Of a stretch of 5,047 nt of DNA, positions 1-5,047 are shown in pieces. The translations under genes were made by a program, and so were the position numbers. This stretch comes from Glaciecola sp. UBA1851 (GTDB lineage Bacteria; Pseudomonadota; Gammaproteobacteria; Enterobacterales; Alteromonadaceae). Within the stretch, counting starts at the first letter, position 1, and every line of letters starts with the position of its first letter. The notes below the pieces were generated by a model that did no database searches, was not told the DNA's origin, and saw only the letters and a list, made by a program, of their open reading frames with translations. The stretch lies in NCBI GenBank assembly GCA_002338515.1, contig DDIL01000025.1, positions 2,649 through 7,695 on the forward strand, written 5' to 3'.

Positions 1-1092
1 TGTTTTCAGCCGTTTAGGTCGCTAGTGTCTGATATGGTCCCGGCCAATCAGCGCAATATTGGCTATTCTGTGCAATCAGTACTCATCAATATTGGAGCCG
101 TAGTTGGTTCATTATTACCTTTTTTACTCACCAATATTATTGGCTTAGATAATACCGCTCAAAAAGGCGAAGTAGCGCAAAGCGTGGTATGGGCATTTTA
201 CATTGGGGCAACGGTTTTATTAGGCTCAGTTTTATGGACAGTTTTTAGAACAAAAGAGTACGCCCCTAAAGATTATTATGCGTATAAAGGGCTAGATCCG
301 GAGGCCAGTAATATTGAAAAGAAAGCGAAACAAACGTTAGGTGAAAAGCTAAGTAATTTCGTATATTTAATTAAGCATATGCCAGATACCATGCGTGGCT
401 TGGCAGTGGTGCAGTTTTTCTCGTGGTTTGCCTTATTCATTATGTGGGTTTACACCACCACTGCAGTTACTCAGCATATTTGGGGGGTGGAACTGAAATG
501 GTATGACCCAGAATATTTAGCTTCAGTGAATAACGTATTGCCACAACATGTGGTTGACGCGAAAGGTGCAGCGGGAGATTGGGTTGGTATTTTGTTTGCA
601 GCTTATTCATTGTTTGCTGCTATATTCTCAATATTTTTAGCACGTTTAGCGGATAAGTTTGGGCGTAAATTAGTGTATGCATGCAGCTTATTTTTAGGCG
701 GTGTAAGTTATATTAGTTTTACTGCTTTTAACGATTTAACTCCTACCTATGTTGATTTGTACTTCACGGCTGTTACTGTGCCAGCAGGCGCAGTATGGCT
801 AATACTTCCAATGATAGGGGTAGGCATTGCGTGGGCTGCTATATTGGCTATGCCATATGCGATGTTGGCAGGGTCGTTACCCGCCGATAAAACCGGCGTT
901 TACATGGGGATTTTCAATTTCACCATTGCTATGCCACAAATTATTTCGGCATTAACGGCAGGCTTGATTGTAAAATATGTATTTGCCAATGAAGCGAGTT
1001 ATATCATTATGGTAGCAGGCGCGTGTATGCTGCTAGCTGGAGTGGCCGTATTTTTTGTCAAAGAGCACGTGCAAGCAACTAAACTTGATTAA
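1..1092 (+). CDS. MFS sugar transporter, SLC45-like (5' end outside window)
   Basis: This is an inner-membrane secondary transporter of the major facilitator superfamily, most like the bacterial SLC45/GPH-type sugar:cation symporters that import sucrose, maltose or related glucosides. The frame is open from base 1, so the start lies upstream. The GTG at 25 is internal, because the residues before it (QPFRSLVSDMVP) form the family's conserved motif after TM4. Roughly the first 110-130 residues are therefore missing. The 363 visible residues hold eight hydrophobic segments, taken as TM5-TM12, at about residues 26-46, 61-82, 132-156, 193-214, 224-243, 263-290, 300-326 and 333-353. A charged cytoplasmic loop follows TM6. 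The segment VQFFSWFALFIMWVYTT is typical of the family, and RLADKFGRK (about 215-223) is the motif-A-like loop after TM8. The exact sugar cannot be read from the sequence. The LacI regulator 0.76 kb downstream supports a carbohydrate role but does not prove one. Confidence 0.88.
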   Translation, partial: CFQPFRSLVSDMVPANQRNIGYSVQSVLINIGAVVGSLLPFLLTNIIGLDNTAQKGEVAQSVVWAFYIGATVLLGSVLWTVFRTKEYAPKDYYAYKGLDPEASNIEKKAKQTLGEKLSNFVYLIKHMPDTMRGLAVVQFFSWFALFIMWVYTTTAVTQHIWGVELKWYDPEYLASVNNVLPQHVVDAKGAAGDWVGILFAAYSLFAAIFSIFLARLADKFGRKLVYACSLFLGGVSYISFTAFNDLTPTYVDLYFTAVTVPAGAVWLILPMIGVGIAWAAILAMPYAMLAGSLPADKTGVYMGIFNFTIAMPQIISALTAGLIVKYVFANEASYIIMVAGACMLLAGVAVFFVKEHVQATKLD

Positions 1093-1095
1093 GAG

Positions 1096-1130
1096 ATTTT
1101 GGCCTTGCTTACTTTTAGCAAGGCCAAAAT
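1096..1130. terminator. Hairpin between convergent genes, probable bidirectional terminator
   Basis: A 14-bp perfect stem (1096-1109 pairing with 1117-1130) with arms ATTTTGGCCTTGCT and AGCAAGGCCAAAAT encloses a 7-base loop. It starts 4 bases after the transporter stop and ends 7 bases before the higA stop. The arms end in T and A runs, so RNA from either strand would carry U-rich sequence at the stem base. Neither side has a long perfect U-tract beyond the stem: the plus side reads AAAATTTT and the minus side TCTCTT. The position between two convergent stop codons makes a shared terminator the best explanation. Confidence 0.8.
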
Positions 1131-1136
1131 AAAATT

Positions 1137-1460
1137 TTAAGCTGATAATAGTACGGGGGATTTGTCTAATTTTGCAGTGCGATACAAGTCAAACTGTGTT
1201 TGATAGTGTAGCCAAGCTTGGGCGCTAATTTTAGTGCAAGCTTCTAATTTTCTTGCTAAATCTACACCAACATTTACATGCCCATTAATCAATCTGGATA
1301 AATGCTTTGTTGATATGCCAATTAGCGCTGCAGCTTCTACTTGTTTTAGATTGCTTTTAGACAAACATCGTCTTGCTAAAATTTCTCCTGGGTGAGGCCT
1401 GTATAAACTTTCAGGCCTTGTAGACTGTTCTGAACCACTTAAAAAATCTGGAGTTTTCAT
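1137..1460 (-). CDS. higA: HigA-family antitoxin, XRE-type DNA-binding protein
   Basis: This 107-residue protein belongs to the HigA/VapI branch of the XRE helix-turn-helix regulators. These neutralise a co-encoded HigB toxin and repress their own operon. The family opening HPGEIL is at residues 23-28. The helix-turn-helix spans about 38-59, with the recognition helix near TKHLSRLIN (51-59). The closing helix WLHYQTQFDLYRTAK (83-97) matches the usual WLNLQ..YDL signature. The first 22 residues, rich in Ser, Glu and Pro, extend beyond the usual start and may be disordered. The start ATG overlaps the stop of the upstream gene (ATGA), which indicates translational coupling in the toxin-first order typical of higBA. 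A purine-rich AAGAG lies about 9 bases upstream. The likely DNA target is the paired dyad at 1764-1797. Assignment to the HigA family is firm; the antitoxin function is inferred. Confidence 0.88.
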   Translation of the reverse strand: MKTPDFLSGSEQSTRPESLYRPHPGEILARRCLSKSNLKQVEAAALIGISTKHLSRLINGHVNVGVDLARKLEACTKISAQAWLHYQTQFDLYRTAKLDKSPVLLSA

Positions 1461-1750
1461 GCTTCGTACTCTTTTAAATTAATGTTATAACAATCACCTT
1501 TCCAAAAATCACAAATAACCGCTCCACAGGGTTCAACATTGTTCACTGTTACCGTAACCGACCAACATTCATCATGGTCCGGATTATATTGAGTTGCGCC
1601 TATGTCCTCTAAATCAGTTATTGTGTGGGCAGCATCTAAATCGAAAAGTATATCTCTTACTTGATATCTATAAGTATTTGGAAGAACGGATAAATCGTCT
1701 AACTCCCAAATACGTTTTAACACATCAGATTGAATTGTTTTAATTGACAT
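1457..1750 (-). CDS. HigB-like (RelE/ParE-fold) putative toxin, divergent
   Basis: This 97-residue protein is encoded just upstream of, and overlapping, the HigA gene. Its layout follows the HigB-like family: an N-terminal helical part with LFDLDAAHTITDLEDIG (35-51, compare the family's L..LDAA....DL...G), then a strand WSVTVTV (63-69), then CDFWKGDCYNINLKEYE (80-96), which resembles the usual F.W.DGDAY.V...DYH ending. HigB proteins are ribosome-dependent mRNA endonucleases, but the usual signatures are eroded here. The HPLKG.R segment reads QYNPDHDE, the NWR motif is absent, there is a small insertion (VEPCG), and the terminal DYH reads EYE. By my count it has 18 acidic and 7 basic residues, which is unusual for an RNA-cutting toxin. 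I see no strong Shine-Dalgarno sequence. It may be a divergent toxin, a dead toxin or a repurposed partner of HigA. The gene symbol is left blank for this reason. Confidence 0.68.
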   Translation of the reverse strand: MSIKTIQSDVLKRIWELDDLSVLPNTYRYQVRDILFDLDAAHTITDLEDIGATQYNPDHDECWSVTVTVNNVEPCGAVICDFWKGDCYNINLKEYEA

Positions 1751-1763
1751 TACATTTCGAATT

Positions 1764-1797
1764 ATTACCTTTAGGGTAATATTACCATGTTGGTAAT
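1764..1797. promoter_or_regulatory. Paired 17-bp dyads, likely HigA autoregulatory operator
   Basis: Two inverted repeats abut without a gap: ATTACC-TTTAG-GGTAAT (1764-1780) and ATTACC-ATGTT-GGTAAT (1781-1797). The 6-bp arms are identical in both and the 5-bp spacers differ. Their junction forms a third perfect palindrome, GGTAATATTACC (1775-1786). The element begins 13 bases upstream of the HigB-like start and covers the predicted -10 box. HigA-type antitoxins bind such dyads as dimers, so this is very probably the autorepression site. The binding protein is inferred from position. Confidence 0.78.
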
Positions 1798-1806
1798 TAA
1801 TTTCAA
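1779..1806 (-). promoter_or_regulatory. Predicted sigma70 promoter of the higBA-like operon
   Basis: On the minus strand TTGAAA (1801-1806, 5 of 6 matches to the -35 consensus) is followed after 16 bases by TAATAT (1779-1784, 4 of 6 matches to the -10). Transcription would begin near 1772, giving a leader of about 20 bases before the ATG at 1750. The -10 lies on the junction of the two dyads, so a bound repressor would block it. An alternative -10 is TAATAA a few bases downstream. Confidence 0.5.
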
Positions 1807-1850
1807 CGGTACTAGAGTGTAGGAATAAAAAGAGATTATTTTCCTTTCCT

Positions 1851-2906
1851 TTATTCTTTTATCTCGTTACCGCACGATTGTCTGATGATGAGTTCTGGTT
1901 GCATTAGCACGTCATCAACAGGCTCGTTATGAATGAGTTTGAGTAAATTATCTACTAACAGTTTGCCGGCTAGTGCGGCATTTTGTTGAACGGTTGTTAG
2001 TGGCGGGTTGGAAAATCCGCTCACTTGAATGTTGTCATAACCCACTACTGCTATATCTTTGGGTACATCGTAGCCTTGCTCTTTTATCGCTCTTATAGCG
2101 CCAATGGCCATTAAATCAGATGCGCAAAAAATAGCATCGAGTTTTACATTATCGTCAATGGAATGGAGTAAAGTGGTGGCCGCCTGATAGCCGTCAAGTT
2201 CAGTTGAAATAGCATCAACTTGCCCTATCATTTGTGCTTGTTCGTTGCTATCTAACTGAAAATTAGAGATAGCTTTTACCGCACCTAGATATCGTGCTTT
2301 TAATTCCGGTGCGCCATCGCCAGCCTCACCAATAAATGCAAAGTTTCGTCTTCCTAGTGTTAGCAAGTGTTCAGTTATTATTTTGCCACCTTGGAAATTA
2401 TCTGATCCGATAGAAATGCCAGGGTGATTTTCATCAGGCGCTCCCCATCGTAAAAAGCGTGTTTCTTGCTCTTCTAACTGACTTAGTTTGTATTCGTAAT
2501 CGGTGTAACTGCCATAGCCTAACAAAATCAACCCATCGGCTTTATTGCTGTCTTCATAAACAGCGTGCCAGTCGTCATTTAAATTTTGAAACGACACCAA
2601 TAAATCATAGCCAGCAGCGGCGGTGGCTTTGGTAATACTTGCCAGCATGCTAATAAAAAAAGGATTAATAGAACTGTCGTCGGCGGTAGGGTCTTCAAAC
2701 AATAATAGCGCTAAGGTTTTACTTTGTTGTTTTCGTAAATTACTGGCGTTTTTGTCAACTTTATAATTTAAGTCTTTCGCAATTTGTTTAATTTTTTCAC
2801 GAGTAATGGGGTTCACAAGCGGACTGTCACTTAATGCTCTTGAGACGGTAGATTGTGAAACACCTGCCATGTGTGCAATATCAAACGAGGTTGCTTTACT
2901 CTTCAT
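1851..2906 (-). CDS. LacI-family transcriptional regulator
   Basis: This 351-residue cytoplasmic repressor is full length for the family. The N-terminal helix-turn-helix reads FDIAHMAGVSQSTVSRAL (8-25). The specificity positions equivalent to LacI Tyr17 and Gln18 are Gln18 and Ser19 here. The hinge helix NASNLRKQQ (53-61) has Leu57 in the place of the leucine that intercalates at the operator centre. The periplasmic-binding-protein-like effector domain runs from about 63 to 345, with the family motifs SIGSDNFQGG (165-174), ASDLMAIGA (262-270), VVGYDN (287-292) and PPLTTVQQ (301-308). Regulators of this type usually control sugar transport and breakdown genes and respond to a sugar. The nearby transporter at 1-1092 is a plausible target, and a MalR-like alpha-glucoside role is possible but unproven. 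The start is the first Met before the DNA-binding domain; the upstream AAGA is only a weak ribosome site. No convincing terminator is visible before the higBA promoter. Confidence 0.92.
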   Translation of the reverse strand: MKSKATSFDIAHMAGVSQSTVSRALSDSPLVNPITREKIKQIAKDLNYKVDKNASNLRKQQSKTLALLLFEDPTADDSSINPFFISMLASITKATAAAGYDLLVSFQNLNDDWHAVYEDSNKADGLILLGYGSYTDYEYKLSQLEEQETRFLRWGAPDENHPGISIGSDNFQGGKIITEHLLTLGRRNFAFIGEAGDGAPELKARYLGAVKAISNFQLDSNEQAQMIGQVDAISTELDGYQAATTLLHSIDDNVKLDAIFCASDLMAIGAIRAIKEQGYDVPKDIAVVGYDNIQVSGFSNPPLTTVQQNAALAGKLLVDNLLKLIHNEPVDDVLMQPELIIRQSCGNEIKE

Positions 2907-2937
2907 TTAAGTCTTATACGAATACAATGTTACTAAG

Positions 2938-2967
2938 GTTATACACCACACTTAAACCGTTATACAA
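2938..2967 (-). promoter_or_regulatory. Weak candidate promoter for the LacI-family gene
   Basis: On the minus strand TATAAC (2938-2943) is a 5-of-6 match to the -10 consensus and has TTGTAT (2962-2967) 18 bases upstream as a poor -35. The leader would be about 25 bases. The motif GTATAA occurs three times in this region (minus strand, complement of 2914-2919, 2939-2944 and 2960-2965), so the choice of -10 is uncertain and the copies could instead be protein-binding sites. Confidence 0.28.
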
Positions 2968-2993
2968 GTCTTTCTCTAATATTGCGGGGAAAA

Positions 2994-3012
2994 CTTTGTG
3001 ATCATCACGAAG
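2994..3012. promoter_or_regulatory. 19-bp imperfect palindrome, candidate operator
   Basis: CTTTGTGATCATCACGAAG is symmetric about base 3003 with eight of nine arm pairs matching. It lies between the divergent LacI-family gene (88 bases from its start) and ggt (180 bases from its start). The half-site spacing does not fit the CRP site (TGTGA-N6-TCACA), because only three bases separate TGTGA and TCAC. No regulator can be named from the sequence. Confidence 0.35.
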
Positions 3013-3178
3013 CGATGTAGTTGCGTATTTCATGTCCTTTTAAGTTGAAAATATAGGGTATATCGGAAATAGCTCTCACTCGTTTAATTACCAATAAAAT
3101 GCAACTTTTCTATGCAATATATAAACCTTTGGTGTATCGTAACTATCACGTTATGCCTTTGTTTTATTTCTGTAATTT

Positions 3179-3184
3179 AGGAAG
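3179..3184 (+). promoter_or_regulatory. Shine-Dalgarno site that fixes the ggt start
   Basis: AGGAAG lies 7 bases before the ATG at 3192. It selects that codon over the in-frame ATGs at 3099 and 3153. The choice agrees with the protein, since only the 3192 start places a normal lipoprotein signal peptide at the N-terminus. Confidence 0.8.
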
Positions 3185-3191
3185 TTTATAT

Positions 3192-4907
3192 ATGCGTCCA
3201 TTTGTTGTTAGCCTATTTAGCCTGTTAATTCTTACGGGGTGTGTTAATCAAGTTCCTGATATTTCAATACCCACGCCAACTAAACAATATCAAGCAGTTG
3301 CTATGCCAGATAAATTTGCAGCCGATGTGGCTATTGATATTTTAGAGCGTGGTGGTAATGCAGTTGATGCAGCCATAGCGGCACAGTTTAGCTTAGCGGT
3401 AACCTATCCCGAAGCAGGTAATATTGGTGGTGGCGGTTTTATGTTAGCGCACATGAATGGTGAAACAAGCTTCTTAGATTATCGAGAAACCGCACCTGCC
3501 AGTGCTTATGCTGACATGTATATAGGCGAGGATGGAGAAGTTAATACTGCGCTACCTGTTTATGGTAGCTTAGCGTCAGGCGTTCCGGGTACAGTGGCAG
3601 GGATGTATGAAGCACACAAAAAATATGGCAGCTTACCCTGGACAACTTTGCTGCAAGGCGCGATTGAGCTAGCGGAAAACGGCTTTGTTGTTCCTCAACA
3701 ATTATTTGACCGAGTAACTCGTTATAAAAACAAAGTATCTGAACGCAACATTAATGTTAATTTTGCTGACTATTTCAGCGGCGTTGAAGCGGGTGAAATA
3801 TTTATTCAAACAGAATTAGCGAGTACATTAAAACGCATTCAAGCACAAGGTAAAGATGGTTTTTATAAGGGCCAAACAGCCAAGTTTATTGCCGATTTTA
3901 TGGCAGATGAAAACGGATTAATTACGCTTGATGATTTGGCCAGTTATGAAGCGAAGTGGCGGGACCCTATTGTGACTAACTGGCGCGATTATACGGTAGT
4001 GAGTGCTGCGCCGCCTAGTTCTGGAGGGATAGCGGTTGCTCAGTGGCTGAAAATGTATGACAGAGTAAAAGTGCAAACAGATTTAATGGAGCATAATAGC
4101 GCTGAATATATTCATGTTTTATCAGAAATTGGCAAACGCGTTTTTGCTGATAGGGCAGAATATTTGGGCGACCCTGACTTTTACGATGTGCCAAAATTAG
4201 CCTTACTTGATGCGCTGTATTTAGATAAACGAGCCGCACAAGTGAATATAGATAGCATTTCAGAAACTGAGAATGTTAAACCAGGTTTAGAAGAAAGCCA
4301 TGATACAACGCACTTTTCTATTGTAGATAGTTTTGGTAATGCGGTGTCAAATACTACCACTATTAATTTAAGCTTTGGAAGCGGCATGGTAGTGAGAGGG
4401 GCGGGCTTTTTACTCAATAATGAAATGGATGATTTTAGCGCCAAAAAAGGCGTAGCGAATTCATTTGGTGCCGTTGGCGGCGACGCTAATGCTATTGCCC
4501 CGCGAAAACGCATGCTTAGTTCAATGAGCCCAACGCTGGTGCTAGAAGGTAAAGAGGTAAAAATGGTAACGGGTTCGCCTGGTGGCACAACCATATTGTC
4601 TTCGGTTTATTTAAGTATTCTAAATGCATTAGAATATGGCTTACCTGTTCAAGAAGTTGTGGATCGTCCTCGATTCCATCATCAGCTATTGCCTAAAGAT
4701 ACAATTTATTATCATGCCGGTTTGGATGAAAGTGTGGTTACTTCATTAGAAGAAATGGGATACACCATGAAACAGAGCAGCTTCGGAGACTTACACGTCA
4801 TTATTAGAACTGCGAACGGTTTAAAAGCCGCGTCTGAAGCCCGCAACAGAGGCGACGCAAGAACCATGCGAACAGACTGGTTTGGTGAATTGTTTAATTT
4901 GGAATAA
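3192..4907 (+). CDS. ggt: Gamma-glutamyltransferase, lipoprotein precursor
   Basis: This Ntn-hydrolase removes or transfers the gamma-glutamyl group of glutathione and related peptides (EC 2.3.2.2 / 3.4.19.13) outside the cytoplasm. The 571-residue precursor has a lipoprotein signal, hydrophobic residues 4-14 and lipobox LTGC with Cys17. The residue after Cys17 is Val, not Asp, which points to the outer membrane. The large subunit carries TYPEAGNIGGGGF (71-83) and LDYRE with Arg98, which matches the E. coli substrate-binding Arg114. Self-cleavage is expected between Asp371 and Thr372 in DTTHFS. Thr372 becomes the nucleophile of a 200-residue small subunit. Spacing from it matches E. coli exactly: Thr390, Asn392, Glu411, Asp414, Ser443-Ser444 and Gly464-Gly465 correspond to 409, 411, 430, 433, 462-463 and 483-484. 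Glu411 replaces the E. coli Gln430, and the human enzyme also has Glu there. The lid-loop sequence GVANSFGAVGGDAN (420-433) is present. The enzyme looks intact and active. It appears to be transcribed alone. Confidence 0.96.
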   Translation: MRPFVVSLFSLLILTGCVNQVPDISIPTPTKQYQAVAMPDKFAADVAIDILERGGNAVDAAIAAQFSLAVTYPEAGNIGGGGFMLAHMNGETSFLDYRETAPASAYADMYIGEDGEVNTALPVYGSLASGVPGTVAGMYEAHKKYGSLPWTTLLQGAIELAENGFVVPQQLFDRVTRYKNKVSERNINVNFADYFSGVEAGEIFIQTELASTLKRIQAQGKDGFYKGQTAKFIADFMADENGLITLDDLASYEAKWRDPIVTNWRDYTVVSAAPPSSGGIAVAQWLKMYDRVKVQTDLMEHNSAEYIHVLSEIGKRVFADRAEYLGDPDFYDVPKLALLDALYLDKRAAQVNIDSISETENVKPGLEESHDTTHFSIVDSFGNAVSNTTTINLSFGSGMVVRGAGFLLNNEMDDFSAKKGVANSFGAVGGDANAIAPRKRMLSSMSPTLVLEGKEVKMVTGSPGGTTILSSVYLSILNALEYGLPVQEVVDRPRFHHQLLPKDTIYYHAGLDESVVTSLEEMGYTMKQSSFGDLHVIIRTANGLKAASEARNRGDARTMRTDWFGELFNLE

Positions 4908-4954
4908 TTTTCAACATCAATACCTCAACCTTGGTCATTAGCGCAGCCTCCGTC

Positions 4955-4974
4955 GTTACCGCGAAAGCGGTAAC
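4955..4974. repeat. REP-like palindrome with GAAA loop, copy 1
   Basis: GTTACCGCGAAAGCGGTAAC is a perfect 8-bp stem closed by a GAAA tetraloop, a very stable RNA hairpin type. It resembles the widespread short intergenic palindromes built on a GCGAAAGC core. There is no T-run on either side, so it is not a standard intrinsic terminator, though it could protect the 3' end of the ggt mRNA. Confidence 0.75.
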
Positions 4975-5028
4975 AACCAAACAACCACCGTAGTTACCGC
5001 ACTCCGGTCGTTATCGCAGCCTCCGTCT

Positions 5029-5046
5029 TTACCGCGAAAGCGGTAA
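5029..5046. repeat. REP-like palindrome with GAAA loop, copy 2
   Basis: TTACCGCGAAAGCGGTAA is a 7-bp perfect stem with the same GAAA loop as copy 1. The outermost pair of copy 1 (G-C) is replaced by T-T, so the stem is one pair shorter. The window ends one base later, so what follows this copy is unknown. Confidence 0.72.
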
Positions 5047-5047
5047 T

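Larger units (their letters stand above)
4933..5047. repeat. Tandem intergenic repeat cluster with two 42-bp copies
   Basis: Bases 4933-4974 and 5006-5047 are direct repeats that match at 38 of 42 positions, offset by 73 bases. Each consists of a GGTCNTTANCGCAGCCTCC part followed by CGTCNTTACCGC leading into a palindrome. Between them CCGTAGTTACCGCACTCC (4989-5006) is a third, partial version. The core GT(C/A)NTTANCGC therefore occurs five times, beginning near 4934, 4952, 4990, 5007 and 5025, with spacings of 18, 38, 17 and 18. The cluster starts 26 bases after the ggt stop and is cut by the window end, so more copies may follow. No protein-coding frame is evident. Confidence 0.8.

Noticed and set aside
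25..27. GTG at 25 as the start of the transporter.
   Set aside because: The frame is open upstream to base 1 and those codons encode conserved family sequence (QPFRSL). Starting at 25 would leave a protein without its first four membrane helices.
1822..1856. AT-only inverted repeat GAATAAA/TTTATTC as a terminator for the LacI-family gene.
   Set aside because: The 7-bp arms contain one G-C pair, the loop is about 20 bases, and the stem overlaps the stop codon. It is too weak to call.
3051..3063. ATATAGGGTATAT as an operator.
   Set aside because: Five-base A/T-only arms are expected by chance in this AT-rich intergenic region.
3099..3191. An N-terminal extension of ggt from the ATG at 3099, adding 31 residues.
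   Set aside because: The extension puts a non-signal-like stretch before a perfect lipoprotein signal. AGGAAG sits 7 bases before the ATG at 3192, and no good ribosome site precedes 3099.
4015..4594. Two minus-strand open frames (4015-4239 and 4181-4594).
   Set aside because: Both lie fully antisense within the well-conserved ggt coding region, overlap each other, resemble no family and have no sign of a promoter or ribosome site of their own.
4955..5047. The two palindromes as a CRISPR array or as intrinsic terminators.
   Set aside because: There are only two full copies, the interval between them contains a degenerate third copy instead of a unique spacer, and no T-tract follows either stem.

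Overview
The window looks like chromosomal DNA from a moderately AT-rich gammaproteobacterium. A marine Alteromonadales-type bacterium (Alteromonas, Glaciecola or Shewanella relatives) is my best guess. This rests on an SLC45-type sugar transporter next to a LacI regulator, a lipoprotein form of gamma-glutamyltransferase and the general codon style. No rRNA or tRNA gene is present to fix the taxonomy.

Layout. (1) Bases 1-1092, plus strand: the C-terminal two thirds of a major facilitator sugar transporter whose start lies left of the window. (2) Bases 1096-1130: a strong hairpin, probably a shared terminator between convergent genes. (3) Bases 1137-1750, minus strand: a two-gene toxin-antitoxin-like module with a HigB-like protein first and a HigA antitoxin second, overlapping by 4 bases. 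Just upstream of it (1764-1797) are two abutting 17-bp dyads that cover the likely promoter. (4) Bases 1851-2906, minus strand: a LacI-family repressor. (5) Bases 2907-3191: a 285-base divergent intergenic region with candidate promoter and operator sequences. (6) Bases 3192-4907, plus strand: ggt, a lipid-anchored gamma-glutamyltransferase with all key catalytic residues in place. (7) Bases 4908-5047: a non-coding stretch with two near-identical 42-bp repeats carrying a GCGAAAGC palindrome. It runs off the right end.

How the parts fit. The transporter and the LacI regulator look like the remains of a sugar-uptake (probably alpha-glucoside) locus, with the HigBA-like module sitting between them. 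The gamma-glutamyltransferase is a separate envelope enzyme for glutathione or gamma-glutamyl peptide breakdown, and its link to the sugar genes is only positional.

The items most worth a second look are three. The HigB-like protein is strongly acidic and lacks the basic and histidine residues usual for this RNase fold. The operator upstream of it has tight, highly symmetric geometry. The palindromic repeat cluster at the right edge is a probable genome-wide repeat family. I found no CRISPR array, insertion sequence or phage gene.
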